64,000 nt of DNA from SIG452 sp045638525 (GTDB lineage: Bacteria; Bacillota; Clostridia; UMGS1840): positions 1-64,000 of the forward strand of contig JAZUBQ010000023.1 in the NCBI GenBank assembly GCA_045638525.1, given 5' to 3'. Position numbers and translations under genes: made by a program. Of this stretch, positions 44,883 through 53,744 are shown piece by piece. The notes beneath the pieces were generated by a model, which saw nothing but the letters and a program-made list of their open reading frames with translations, was not told the DNA's origin and searched no databases. Positions within the stretch are counted from its first letter, which is position 1, and every line of letters starts with the position of its first letter.

Positions 44883-46627
44883 ATCTTTATATGTTCCATA
44901 ATTTTTTCTATATTTGGGAACAAATCGTATTTTTTGCAGATTTCCCTGTTGAATGCGAGATAACGAAGTTTTGACTTTTTGTTGTCATACAATGGTTTTT
45001 GCAGGTGAACTGTATATTCCGGCTTACCATCGGCTTTGATGTATTTTTTTATAATATCATGCTTTGCAAGGGCATACTTCACCTGAGTATTAAAATTTTT
45101 ATTTCCGTCAGTAAGTTTTAAAAGTTCATTAGCGCGTTTTTGTGCAATGAAAATATATTCGTCATCAAACCACACTCTTTTCTCCGTTACACCTTCCTCA
45201 CATCCTATTTTTCCTACGAGGTCTTTGTTTTTCGGCGTTCCCTTATCTGTAGAAGTGAAAAAACTATCAAGTTGCTTGCATACAGACTTTGCCTTTTCAA
45301 AATCACTGTCAGTAACATATCCTTTGACAGGGAATGAATTCTTTGCTGCTGAAATTATGGCGTTGGTTGCGTTCATAATCATTTGTTCGTATTTAAAGTC
45401 CTCATCTGTCGAAGTAGGTCGAAATTTAAAAAGTTTGCAATACAACTGAAATGCAAATATCAGAGGTTGTGCAACTTCTCGCGCTGTTTCAGAAAGGTCT
45501 GATGTTACCATGTATTCCAAAAACATATCCCGATGGTTGATAAACTTATTCCTTACATAGTTTTTATTTTCATGCACTTTATTTCGTAGCTTTGTTAGAA
45601 AATAATAAACACAAGACATCAAATGATCTTCTAATGGAATAGGCTCATTGATTTTAAAATAATCTTCAATTTTTTTAGTGTTATGTTCGTTATTGAGTTG
45701 GATTATTAATGTATTATGCGTTGATGTTTTTTCAACATGTTCGCGGGTAACAAGTAGTAGGTTTTCAATTGGTTGCTTCTCATCTATAACATTCGATTGA
45801 TATATTTCTTGTAGCAAGGTTTTCAGGTGCCTTTTATCTGGTTCAAGTGCAATCAGAACGCAATCCTTGGCATATTTTGCTTTAGATCGAATATCGGTTG
45901 TGGTATCTCTTGGATTAATATGGAAGGATTTATATTCACTGCTGGTAAAAGAAGGATCTCTTTTATATACATTAGTACAAAATAACGCAAATTTCTTTCT
46001 CAGATCTTCAGAACCGCCTGTAATTGTTACATGGAAGTTTGCTCTTGTGTCAGTTCCAAAAATTTTTAGACTTGTTAACAAGGAGAGAAGCATATAGGAA
46101 AAAAGCGGAGCAGTAATGGTGGTCGGTGCGAGATCTATATATTCATAGAGATAATTCTGGGGCTTATTTTTGAAATCTTCAGGCAATATGCTTTCGCCAG
46201 GATCTTCAAATCTTCCAAAATAATATTCACTATTTTGGAAGTTGATACCGGATAGGTTTTCTGTTTTCCATCCTATATATTCATCTTCTGTATCGTGTTC
46301 ATCGTTATCCAAAATGAGGTTGATTATTTCCACCATAGACTCTTCGAAATTTTTCTTAGTGGTAGTGACTCGAAATCCCTTGTCAAAAAAACCGTCATAG
46401 AACCAATTTATAGGATCATGTAAATATGAAATTAAGAAATTTTTTGTTAGAGTTTCTTCCTTGGATTTTAAGGTTATTTCAAAGGAGATTGGCTTATCGA
46501 ACTTTTCATACACAGTTAGTTTGGTAATGTGAAAGTCACAGATTTTTCCGATGCCTTTTTTATAGGTGCAATTTTTTTCAACATAATAAGTCTCGTTGCT
46601 TATTTCCTTCAGCGTATCTTTTTTCAT
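44870..46627 (-). CDS. Element-borne protein of unknown function (585 aa)
   Basis: Not recognised. Soluble, charged, no signal peptide. An N-terminal beta region of about 130 residues is followed by a stretch ITGGSEDLRKKFALF (about residue 215) that has the position of an NTP-binding loop but lacks a proper GxxxxGK(S/T); then LLLVTREHVEK, a helical middle, and a C-terminal part with KRVWFDDEYIFIAQ and YTVHLQKPLYD that may be winged-helix-like. The order recalls DUF927-like or D5-like primase-helicases of mobile elements in a degenerate form; that is a weak inference. Start: ATG at 46627, 7 nt after AGGAGG. It has its own promoter, so it is expressed apart from the integrase, as cargo genes often are. 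Confidence 0.75.
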   Translation of the reverse strand: MKKDTLKEISNETYYVEKNCTYKKGIGKICDFHITKLTVYEKFDKPISFEITLKSKEETLTKNFLISYLHDPINWFYDGFFDKGFRVTTTKKNFEESMVEIINLILDNDEHDTEDEYIGWKTENLSGINFQNSEYYFGRFEDPGESILPEDFKNKPQNYLYEYIDLAPTTITAPLFSYMLLSLLTSLKIFGTDTRANFHVTITGGSEDLRKKFALFCTNVYKRDPSFTSSEYKSFHINPRDTTTDIRSKAKYAKDCVLIALEPDKRHLKTLLQEIYQSNVIDEKQPIENLLLVTREHVEKTSTHNTLIIQLNNEHNTKKIEDYFKINEPIPLEDHLMSCVYYFLTKLRNKVHENKNYVRNKFINHRDMFLEYMVTSDLSETAREVAQPLIFAFQLYCKLFKFRPTSTDEDFKYEQMIMNATNAIISAAKNSFPVKGYVTDSDFEKAKSVCKQLDSFFTSTDKGTPKNKDLVGKIGCEEGVTEKRVWFDDEYIFIAQKRANELLKLTDGNKNFNTQVKYALAKHDIIKKYIKADGKPEYTVHLQKPLYDNKKSKLRYLAFNREICKKYDLFPNIEKIMEHIKIDVK

Positions 46628-46651
46628 GACCAAGCCTCCTTCGATAGATAT

Positions 46652-46680
46652 AGTATAGCATACTCAAAGAGGAATTTCAA
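46652..46680 (-). promoter_or_regulatory. Promoter of the 585-residue element gene
   Basis: Minus strand: TTGAAA (46680-46675), 17-bp spacer, TATACT (46657-46652), about 25 nt before the ATG. Confidence 0.78.
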
Positions 46681-46790
46681 TAGAATCCGTAAATCCGTTT
46701 TTAAAAATTTCAAATTAAAGAAGGCTTTCTATTGTAAATAACTTTTAATATGTAAAATATAAAAAAATAAAATTATATTTAATTTTGTGT

Positions 46791-46823
46791 ATGCAACCCC
46801 TATCATAATGGTAGGGGTTGCAT
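46791..46823 (-). terminator. Hairpin after the integrase gene
   Basis: ATGCAACCCCTA (46791-46802) pairs with TAGGGGTTGCAT (46812-46823). No strong T run on either side; likely a terminator of the integrase transcript. Confidence 0.65.
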
Positions 46824-46888
46824 GTGACTACTGCTCTTTTAAGTTCACGATAAACAGCTTTAGACAGAATTAAAATCCGAAGTTCATT

Positions 46889-48034
46889 TTACTCATCTAA
46901 AGAAAAGGTAGTTTTCAACTTATCAACTTCCTTTTTCTTATGTTTCATCAAAGCGTGGGTGTACAAATCTGACGTTATAGTTATGCTGCTATGTCCCAAA
47001 AGTTCTTGGGTAGTCTTCAGATCAACTCCTGCTTCTAATGCTCTGGTAGCAAAAGAGTGCCTTAGCGAATGAGGGTTCGCTTTGGATAGACCTGCTTTTT
47101 TCACCAACTTATAAAACTTTCGGTTGTAATTTCCCGGATCAATATAACCTCCAGCTTCAGAAGGGAAGACCAGGTCAAATTCGTTGTTGTTTTTGTTTAG
47201 CTTTTTTTGTTTTTTTAGTAGCGGCAATAAAGAATCCACAATTGGGATAATACGCCTGCTTGTTTCAGTCTTGGGTTCGCTGACGATTAACTTGGTCCGG
47301 TCGCCGGAATCAGCATAAGTGTTCACTCTGTTTAATGTTTTTGTAACGCTGATGATGCCCTCTTCCAAATCGATATCAGACCATCTGAGCGCCAGTACCT
47401 CACCTCGGCGTAGGCCGGTAAACAAAGCGAAAATATACATGATTCCCTGTTCGTCTTCCTTTAATACCTTCAGCAATCTTTTTTGTTCATCTTCGGACAG
47501 AACCCGACGTTCTTTTTTTGTTTGCTTCGGCAACTCCACGGCATCACAGACATTGAACATCAACAATCGTATTTTAACAGCTTTTTTCAGTGCTGCTCTT
47601 AACACGGTATGGATAATGTGGATTGTTCTTGACGCCAGGCCTTCTGCAAAAAGTTTATTGTAGAAAGCTTGTATTTGTGATTCTGTCAGCTCCACTAATC
47701 TCAGGTTCCCGAATGCAGGAATCAGATGGCCTCTCATCATAGCAAAATACTGGTCGTAGGTAGTTTTCTTGATGTTGTTGGCTTTGTAAGTTTCTAACCA
47801 GAAGGTTAGCCATTCTTCAACCGTAGGATTTTTTTTCTTATCAATATATGTGCCTGAGTTGATATTGTTAATTAATTTATTAATTTTTTCAGCTACTTCG
47901 CTCCGAGTTTTGCCGTAAATATACTGACGTCGTTGGCTTCCGTCATCGTTTTTACCTATTGTGATCGTTCCTTGCCATCTGCCGTCTTTTCGTTTTGTTA
48001 TGCCACCTTCGTGGTGACCTCTTTTTTTACTCAT
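46889..48034 (-). CDS. int: Tyrosine integrase (phage/ICE type)
   Basis: 381 residues: AP2-like arm-binding domain (about 8-60: GGITKRKDGRWQGTITIGK), SAM-like core-binding domain (about 68-150: TVEEWLTFWLETYK...), and a catalytic domain (about 170-375) with Arg in TGLRRGEVLALRW, HSLRHSFATRAL, GHSSI and the nucleophile Tyr in SDLYTHAL. All catalytic residues are present, so it looks active. It inserts and excises DNA by site-specific recombination. ATG at 48034 with TAGGAGG 7 nt upstream. A hairpin separates it from the excisionase gene. Confidence 0.95.
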   Translation of the reverse strand: MSKKRGHHEGGITKRKDGRWQGTITIGKNDDGSQRRQYIYGKTRSEVAEKINKLINNINSGTYIDKKKNPTVEEWLTFWLETYKANNIKKTTYDQYFAMMRGHLIPAFGNLRLVELTESQIQAFYNKLFAEGLASRTIHIIHTVLRAALKKAVKIRLLMFNVCDAVELPKQTKKERRVLSEDEQKRLLKVLKEDEQGIMYIFALFTGLRRGEVLALRWSDIDLEEGIISVTKTLNRVNTYADSGDRTKLIVSEPKTETSRRIIPIVDSLLPLLKKQKKLNKNNNEFDLVFPSEAGGYIDPGNYNRKFYKLVKKAGLSKANPHSLRHSFATRALEAGVDLKTTQELLGHSSITITSDLYTHALMKHKKKEVDKLKTTFSLDE

Positions 48035-48052
48035 AATTTTCCTCCTATTAAT

Positions 48053-48084
48053 AAAAAAGCCTTGAAGTTTGTTATCTTCAAGGC
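48053..48084 (-). terminator. Terminator between excisionase and integrase genes
   Basis: GCCTTGAAG (48059-48067) and CTTCAAGGC (48076-48084) form a stem; six T follow on the minus strand. Confidence 0.82.
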
Positions 48085-48091
48085 GGTCTTT

Positions 48092-48277
48092 TTAGATTTT
48101 GATTTTCTTCCCGGCTGATGTTCCAACCCAATTGTTGAATTCGTCAACGGGGATTAATATTTTTCTGTTAATGATGATGGATGGAAATCCGGCGGAATGA
48201 ACGAGTTTATATAACCGTGTGGTTCCAAGTGGTAAAATTTCACTCAGTTCTTTCATAGTATAAAATCTTTTATTCAT
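48092..48277 (-). CDS. xis: Excisionase-type HTH protein
   Basis: 61 residues: FYTMKELSEILPLGTTRLYKLVHSAGF..., a winged HTH of the excisionase / helix-turn-helix-17 type, with a basic tail KKIKI. It would assist the adjacent integrase in excision. ATG at 48277 behind AAAGGAG. Confidence 0.85.
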   Translation of the reverse strand: MNKRFYTMKELSEILPLGTTRLYKLVHSAGFPSIIINRKILIPVDEFNNWVGTSAGKKIKI

Positions 48278-48401
48278 AGTTGCTTGTCTCCTTTGATTTA
48301 TTTGATTGTTAAAAGGGGTATAAGGTTTTGCATTCTTAGATATAGTACATATTTATTATAGATAATTATCCGATATCTAGGGGATGTGTTTGTGAAATAG
48401 A

Positions 48402-48443
48402 CGAAAATAGCGGCAGACAGCAAATGTCTGTCGCTATTTTTCG
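48402..48443. terminator. Bidirectional hairpin between the two HTH genes
   Basis: An 18-base arm (48402-48419) pairs with 48425-48443, with one or two mismatches, around AGCAA. A and T runs at both ends. Confidence 0.8.
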
Positions 48444-48470
48444 TTTGGATAAAGGTAAGGTGAATAAATC

Positions 48471-48653
48471 TTATTTTTCAATTTGTTTGTCGATATAAGC
48501 ATCGATGGCCTTTCTGGCAATCTTCCAGTTACGACCAACTTTGAATCCTTTGAGTTCTCCGGAAGTGAGTAACTTATAGATCGAATTTCTACCGATATGT
48601 AATCTCTTCATTGCCTCCTCGGGAGAAAGGATAGAATAGGGATTATCAGTCAT
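48471..48653 (-). CDS. Second excisionase-family HTH protein
   Basis: 60 residues with the pattern LSPEEAMKRLHIGRNSIYKLL and GFKVGRNWKIARKAIDAYI, typical of the MerR/Xis-like HTH-17 family. ATG at 48653 behind AGGAGG. It follows the Rep-like gene by 41 bases. A palindrome (48667-48689) lies directly upstream and could be its operator. Confidence 0.85.
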   Translation of the reverse strand: MTDNPYSILSPEEAMKRLHIGRNSIYKLLTSGELKGFKVGRNWKIARKAIDAYIDKQIEK

Positions 48654-48666
48654 TATAAGACCTCCT

Positions 48667-48689
48667 TAACAGTTATTATTATACTGTTA
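48667..48689. promoter_or_regulatory. Palindrome upstream of the HTH gene
   Basis: TAACAGT (48667-48673) and ACTGTTA (48683-48689) flank a 9-base AT core. Operator-like; role inferred from its position between the Rep-like and HTH genes. Confidence 0.5.
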
Positions 48690-48694
48690 TAGAA

Positions 48695-49759
48695 TTATTT
48701 TTGAACAAAATTCTGATACAGTTCATAGGGCGTTGGTATATAATTATCATCAAATACCTTTTTATCTTCGTTAGTTATTGTAACGTAGTTGGTATCGATA
48801 TCATCCAATAATGTGATGAATCGTTTTATTTCGCTGGAACTGTAGTACTGTCTATATTTTTCGAAGCATTTCGCTACGCTTCTGCAGCTATTGCAGTCAG
48901 TGACAAATTCTTTCAGAAATTTTATTGTTTTCTTTCTGTATTCGCTGAGATCTATGGCATTCTTTGCTTCTTTCAAAGTGCAAATCATACCTGCATTGGC
49001 AATTTTAGTAAGGTAATATTTATAAAGCTCCTGACCAATCTTTTGACCGTGGGACATGAATTCAGAGATGGAATCAATCCCGTATTTCTTTTTTAATTCT
49101 TTTATTTTACCTTTCATACAACGCAGTTCAATACGGACGATGTTTTTTGCACGTTCCATTTCTTCTTCAGGATAGACTCCGAATTCTTCTTTTTTCATCT
49201 CCATATACTTGTTATAAATAGAGACTTCTACATAATCCTTTAAAGTTAAAGTGAAACAATCTTTCAGCGGTTTTCTTCTTTTGGCTTTGGAATCGTAAGG
49301 CATTAGAAGATTTAATTTTGTAGGGATGTTGGCTCTTTTCATTGTTTTAATATAAGTTTTTACCTGCTCTTGATTGTCCAACTTGGCATTTACACAGAAG
49401 TCCAACCGTCTCAATTTGCTTTTTTTCAGTTTGGGTAATAGTTCACATTTGGATTTTAAAATACGGTCAACTTCTTCTTCCAGCTCTGCATAATTTTTGA
49501 CATTAAAAAGCCCGACGAAATTGTTATGTTCTATAACTCGTCGGGCAGAGATACGATATAAAATTTTAAATGTGGTGTAATCTTTTTTCAGGATTCGATG
49601 TGTGCTTATGAAGATACCTTGATTAGATAATCCCCAGTAGAGCATACCGTTGTTAAGAGCTTTCCATTTACTGCAGTCAGCTTGTCGCAGGGCTTGTTGA
49701 ATTTTGTGGTATGTTTCTTTGGTAACGGTAGCACTTGCTTCAAATGTATGTATTGTCAC
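48695..49759 (-). CDS. Rep-like replication protein of a mobile element
   Basis: 354 residues, soluble. LRRLDFCVNAKLDNQEQV (about 128-145), a basic middle (SKAKRRKPLKDCF) and RIELRCMKGKIKELKKKYG (about 222-240) resemble replication-initiation proteins of the phage/plasmid gene II-X (CRI) type that occur in integrative elements. I see no clear HUH pair. GTG start at 49759, 8 nt after AAGGAGG. First gene of the element on the minus strand. Alternative: a regulator or relaxase-like protein; less likely. Confidence 0.65.
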   Translation of the reverse strand: MTIHTFEASATVTKETYHKIQQALRQADCSKWKALNNGMLYWGLSNQGIFISTHRILKKDYTTFKILYRISARRVIEHNNFVGLFNVKNYAELEEEVDRILKSKCELLPKLKKSKLRRLDFCVNAKLDNQEQVKTYIKTMKRANIPTKLNLLMPYDSKAKRRKPLKDCFTLTLKDYVEVSIYNKYMEMKKEEFGVYPEEEMERAKNIVRIELRCMKGKIKELKKKYGIDSISEFMSHGQKIGQELYKYYLTKIANAGMICTLKEAKNAIDLSEYRKKTIKFLKEFVTDCNSCRSVAKCFEKYRQYYSSSEIKRFITLLDDIDTNYVTITNEDKKVFDDNYIPTPYELYQNFVQK

Positions 49760-50225
49760 GGTTAATTCCTCCTTATAGATAGTAAAATTAATGATAATTT
49801 TTATTAAATTGTACGCATTTATGTTTTACAAGAAATATAAATTATTTAAGATTATAACTATATATTACTTATTATAAATTATTATTTATTTTTTATTTCT
49901 TTCATCTTCATCTTCTTATATAGCCTATTCCAAAGAACTCCTTCCGTTGCAAGGATTTTCTTTGTTTTTTATATTTTATTATTAATTATATGTTATATAA
50001 ATTTTAAAATAAAATTTGATTTTAATAAGCATTTGTCTTGAGCGTCTTTATAGGTGGATTTGACAAGACAGACTTAAAAAAAGAATATTTTCAAACGATT
50101 TAATGTGCGCTGTCGATTTGAATTTGAGATTAATAAGCAAAAAAACTTTCGGTTAAAAAATGTGAAGATTATGCGGTTTTTGAGGTCGAATAATCAAAAG
50201 TTATGGTTTAGGAAAATATATACTG
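49760..50225. other. Very AT-rich gene-free stretch at the element's end
   Basis: Runs of A/T with many short dyads and the isolated ATTTGACA at 50058-50065. It is a candidate for the element's replication origin and right end, and joins the promoter of the transporter operon. No gene is supported; the in-frame extension upstream of the permease (from 50105) has no binding site and unusual composition. Confidence 0.5.
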
Positions 50226-50254
50226 TTTACACTTTACGAATATATTGTTATAAT
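50226..50254 (+). promoter_or_regulatory. Promoter of the polysaccharide-use operon
   Basis: TTTACA (50226-50231), 17-bp spacer, TATAAT (50249-50254), 42 bases before the GTG start at 50297. Confidence 0.8.
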
Positions 50255-50296
50255 TTAAAATGTATAAAAAGCGTGATAAAGGAGGCATTTCAAACT

Positions 50297-51250
50297 GTGA
50301 AAGGCAATAGCGCACTAGCGACGAAAAAACAAAATGAACAGCAAAGGAAGTTTATTCCAACATGGTTAAGACGAGATATATACTTGTATCTTATGTTGGC
50401 TCTTCCGTTACTGTATTACGTTATATTTTGCTACTTTCCAATGTACGGAACGGTAATCGCATTTCAGGATTATAATATTTTTGATGGGATATTTAAGAGC
50501 GAGTGGATTGGATTAGAAACTTTCAAAGATATATTTCAGATGAAAGATTTTCACCGCGCAGTATGGAATACCCTTCGGTTGAATCTTTTGATGTTGGTTT
50601 TCGGATTTCCGGCTCCGATTCTTCTTGCAATCATGCTGAATGAAGTAAGAAACCGTTTCTTCAAAAAAGGTATTCAAACAGTCTTGTATTTACCTCACTT
50701 TATCTCCTGGGTAATTATAGGTGGATTTGCTACCCAGATATTTTCTACCAATACGGGAATTTTAAACAATCTGTTGGCAAATATTGGATTACCCCGGATT
50801 GAATTTCTAACCAATGGAACACTATGGATTGGTACATATACATTTTTAGGAATCTGGCAAGCGGTAGGTTGGGGCGCAATTGTATATTTAGCTGCAATCA
50901 CCGGAGTCAATCAAGAAATTTACGAAGCAGCCGCGATTGACGGATGTGGCAAAATCAGAACAATTTTTTCGATTACCATTCCCAGCATCAAACCTACTAT
51001 TGCGACAATGTTTATATTACAGGTTGGAAAAATTATGAATATCGGTCTTGATCAACCGTTAATGCTTTCCAATTCGTTGGTTATGGAACAAGCTGATGTT
51101 ATCAGTACCTTTGTGTACAGGGTCGGGTTAAGTGGCGGAAACTTTGGCGTTGCAACTGCAGTTGGATTGTTCCAGTCGGTAATTGGTCTTGTTATGCTTG
51201 TCATTGCAAATGTGGTTGTTAAGAAGCTTGGAGAGGAGGGCATTTGGTAA
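50297..51250 (+). CDS. ABC transporter permease, LplB type
   Basis: 317 residues with six TM helices, of the sugar-type inner-membrane permeases (LplB/YtcP group) that import oligosaccharides. The EAA loop is visible: YEAAAIDGCGKIRTIFSITIP (split as EAAAIDGCG and IRTIFSITIP, about 215-235). Start: GTG at 50297, 11 nt after AGGAGG. Followed one base later by the second permease. No ATPase is encoded nearby; a shared MsmX-type ATPase elsewhere is expected. Confidence 0.93.
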   Translation: MKGNSALATKKQNEQQRKFIPTWLRRDIYLYLMLALPLLYYVIFCYFPMYGTVIAFQDYNIFDGIFKSEWIGLETFKDIFQMKDFHRAVWNTLRLNLLMLVFGFPAPILLAIMLNEVRNRFFKKGIQTVLYLPHFISWVIIGGFATQIFSTNTGILNNLLANIGLPRIEFLTNGTLWIGTYTFLGIWQAVGWGAIVYLAAITGVNQEIYEAAAIDGCGKIRTIFSITIPSIKPTIATMFILQVGKIMNIGLDQPLMLSNSLVMEQADVISTFVYRVGLSGGNFGVATAVGLFQSVIGLVMLVIANVVVKKLGEEGIW

Positions 51251-51251
51251 G

Positions 51252-52130
51252 ATGAAAATTAAAAAAAGCGCAGGAGAAAGAATTTTTGACATTACAATTC
51301 ATGTTTTTTTAATTCTTCTGGCGTTTATATGCCTCTTTCCTTTTGTGAATACCGCAGCTGTTTCCTTAAGTGACACCAATGCAATTATGGCAGGGAAGGT
51401 TTTGCTTTGGCCTGTTGGTTTTGAATTAAGTGCTTATAAAACAGTATTTGGTGACAGCTCGATGATACGTTCTCTTTTGTTCACAATCGGCTTAACCTTG
51501 TTATACACTGCAATAGCTGTAATTATGACAATTCTGGCTGCATATCCCTTGGCACAGAAACGACTGAAGGGAAGAAAGTTTTTTACATTGATGATTACCT
51601 TTACCATGTATTTCTCAGGTGGTATGATTCCTTCCTATTTACTGGTGAGCGAATTGGGACTATTAAATTCGATTTGGGCACTGATATTGCCATGTGCGAT
51701 TAACACATTTAATATGATTGTGATGAAATCATTTTTTTCATCAATTCCCGAGAGTTTAGCGGAAGCTGCACGCATTGACGGTTGTAATGATTTAATGATA
51801 TTGGTGAAAATTATATTGCCATTATCAACGCCGATTATTGCAACCATATCGTTATTCTATGCAGTGCAAAGATGGAATAGCTTTACTGATGCGCTGTATT
51901 ACATTAACGATGCAAAATTATATCCGTTGCAGATGAAGTTGCGTCAGTTGATATCGCTGAATATGGTTGATCAGTTGGTGATGGATTCCCAAACAGAAGA
52001 AAATGTGGCAATCCCGGAGTCAATCAAATCGGCAAGTTTGATGTTTGCAACGGTTCCTATTCTTTTGGTTTATCCCTGGTTACAAAAGTATTTTGTAAAG
52101 GGAGTGATGGTTGGTTCAATAAAAGAATAA
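51252..52130 (+). CDS. ABC transporter permease, CarB/YtcP type
   Basis: 292 residues, six TM helices. EAA loop: ESLAEAARIDGCNDLMILVK (about 172-191). N-terminus KIKKSAGERIFDI and the loop SLSDTNAIMAGKVLLWPVGF are typical of YtcP/CarB partners. Start: ATG at 51252 (MKIKK), after GGAGG about 15 bases upstream; an in-frame ATG at 51183 would overlap the first permease by 68 bases. Pairs with the preceding permease. Confidence 0.93.
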   Translation: MKIKKSAGERIFDITIHVFLILLAFICLFPFVNTAAVSLSDTNAIMAGKVLLWPVGFELSAYKTVFGDSSMIRSLLFTIGLTLLYTAIAVIMTILAAYPLAQKRLKGRKFFTLMITFTMYFSGGMIPSYLLVSELGLLNSIWALILPCAINTFNMIVMKSFFSSIPESLAEAARIDGCNDLMILVKIILPLSTPIIATISLFYAVQRWNSFTDALYYINDAKLYPLQMKLRQLISLNMVDQLVMDSQTEENVAIPESIKSASLMFATVPILLVYPWLQKYFVKGVMVGSIKE

Positions 52131-52159
52131 ATAAAAAATTTCTAAGGAGGAAATAAGAA

Positions 52160-53710
52160 ATGAAAAGATTAGTAGCACTTTTAATGGTAGTATTGATGAC
52201 TATCGGTATGGTCGGATGTAGCAGTACCGATCAGGAGGCAAAAGAAACAAACGAATTAGTTGTTGCTGTTTTTGACAGAGGCAATGTTCCGGAAGGAGAA
52301 GGCCCTGTGGATAACAACAGATGGACACAGTACATCAATGATACATTTGGAAAAGAATATAACATTAAAGTGAAATTTTATTCCATTCCCAGAATGCAGG
52401 AAGCTGAAAAGTTAAATGTTTTAATGGCTTCAAAAGACGCACCGGATATCTGTTTTACCTACCAGGCATCCGTATATCATAATTTCGCAAAACAAAACGG
52501 TTTATATGATTTAACAGATTTGATTGACAAGTATGGAGAAAACATTAAAGCTAATTTTGCTGATACCTTAGAATACGGAAAGTATGAAGGAAAACAATTA
52601 GCAATTCCGGCAAAAGTTGCATTGAGATCTGCTTTGTTTACCTCATACATCCGAAAAGACTGGCTGGATGCATTAGGTTTGGAAATGCCTACAACTACAG
52701 AAGAATTTTACAATGTCATGAAACAGTTTAAAGAAAAAGATCCGGGCAATGTAGGAAAAGAAAATGTAGTACCGTTTGCAATGTCTGCAGCTAACTTTAC
52801 CGATGAAGATTATCAGCAGAATACAGATCCGCTTTTGATGTCATTTGTAGAACCTATGACCGAAGAACAGTACTATACTCTTCCGAAATTAAAATATCCG
52901 GGTTATAAAGAGGGCGTTAGATTTTTGAACAAAATGTATAATGAGGGACTGATTGATCCTGATTTTGCATTGTATAACGATTTCAAAACATTTGAAGAAA
53001 AAATTTCAAGCGGTAAAGCAGGTTTTTATACATACGACACCAACAAAGGTATGGTAACAGGCGGTTTTTATGATGCGCTTCGCACCAATGTTCCCGGAAG
53101 CGAACTGGTTCCTATTGACTGTTTCCAGAATTCCGAAGGTGAATATGCAAAGAGATTGTCCAATCCTACCGCTATGTATATTTTTGTACCGAGATTTTCT
53201 AAAAATGCTGTATCTGCAGTGAAGTATTTAAATTGGATGGCAGATTATGATGTTGGTATGACCTTGACCTGCGGTCACGAAGGAGAACACTACAATTTAG
53301 AAGATGGTATTCCGGTACCGATTGATCCCGCATATAACAAGAAAACTCGTTACAATTTAACAGATTATGCTTTGCTGTATAACGGTGCTCCGTATATGAC
53401 AAAGGATAATGTAGACGCTCAGATGGATAAACTGTATCCCGATTTTGCGGAAATCAGAAAGAATTCTATGAAACTGGCGCTTACTGATACTGTTGAGCCG
53501 CCGTTCTTCTCAGTTCCTGTTGATGCTGTCAGCAAGAACAAAGCGAATTTAGATGTTAAATATAAAGAAGCTATGATTAAATCTATTGTGGCAAAACCTG
53601 AAGAGTTTGATGCTGTTTATGATGCTATGACCGAAGAATATATGGCTTCCGGTGGGCAGGCTGTTATGGAAGAAAAAATTGAGGTTTATAACACAAGCAT
53701 CAAAAAATAA
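52160..53710 (+). CDS. Lipoprotein solute-binding protein of the sugar ABC importer
   Basis: 516 residues. Lipobox at MVGC (signal peptidase II cut before the Cys at residue 20). Extracellular family 1-type binding protein of the LipO/YtcQ size class, with LNVLMASKDAPDICF (about 90-104) and YIRKDWLDALGLEMPTTTEEF. ATG at 52160, 9 nt after AAGGAGG. Delivers the oligosaccharide to the two permeases encoded just upstream. Ligand not readable; the neighbouring enzymes suggest a plant or host glycan fragment. Confidence 0.93.
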   Translation: MKRLVALLMVVLMTIGMVGCSSTDQEAKETNELVVAVFDRGNVPEGEGPVDNNRWTQYINDTFGKEYNIKVKFYSIPRMQEAEKLNVLMASKDAPDICFTYQASVYHNFAKQNGLYDLTDLIDKYGENIKANFADTLEYGKYEGKQLAIPAKVALRSALFTSYIRKDWLDALGLEMPTTTEEFYNVMKQFKEKDPGNVGKENVVPFAMSAANFTDEDYQQNTDPLLMSFVEPMTEEQYYTLPKLKYPGYKEGVRFLNKMYNEGLIDPDFALYNDFKTFEEKISSGKAGFYTYDTNKGMVTGGFYDALRTNVPGSELVPIDCFQNSEGEYAKRLSNPTAMYIFVPRFSKNAVSAVKYLNWMADYDVGMTLTCGHEGEHYNLEDGIPVPIDPAYNKKTRYNLTDYALLYNGAPYMTKDNVDAQMDKLYPDFAEIRKNSMKLALTDTVEPPFFSVPVDAVSKNKANLDVKYKEAMIKSIVAKPEEFDAVYDAMTEEYMASGGQAVMEEKIEVYNTSIKK

Positions 53711-53744
53711 AGTTAGCAGAGTCATTTGAGATGGAGGAATATAT

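Larger units (their letters stand above)
44861..50100. mobile_element. Putative small integrative element at the tRNA-Lys end of the array
   Basis: About 5.2 kb, all genes on the minus strand: Rep-like protein, two HTH excisionase-type proteins, tyrosine integrase and one unknown protein. It lies directly after a tRNA array, and AT content is higher than in the flanking core genes. No structural phage genes, relaxase or clear direct-repeat att pair is found, so the boundaries are approximate. It could be a satellite, plasmid-derived island or remnant. Confidence 0.65.

Noticed and set aside
48053..48084. Similarity of this hairpin to the tRNA terminator (AATAAAAAGCCTTGA) as an att pair
   Set aside because: Both are ordinary terminators with the same short stem start; the interval would cut the excisionase from the integrase. 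Not supported as attachment site.
50105..50296. N-terminal extension of the first permease from 50105
   Set aside because: Basic A/T-derived residues with no binding site; promoter at 50226-50254 and AGGAGG at 50279-50284 support the GTG at 50297.
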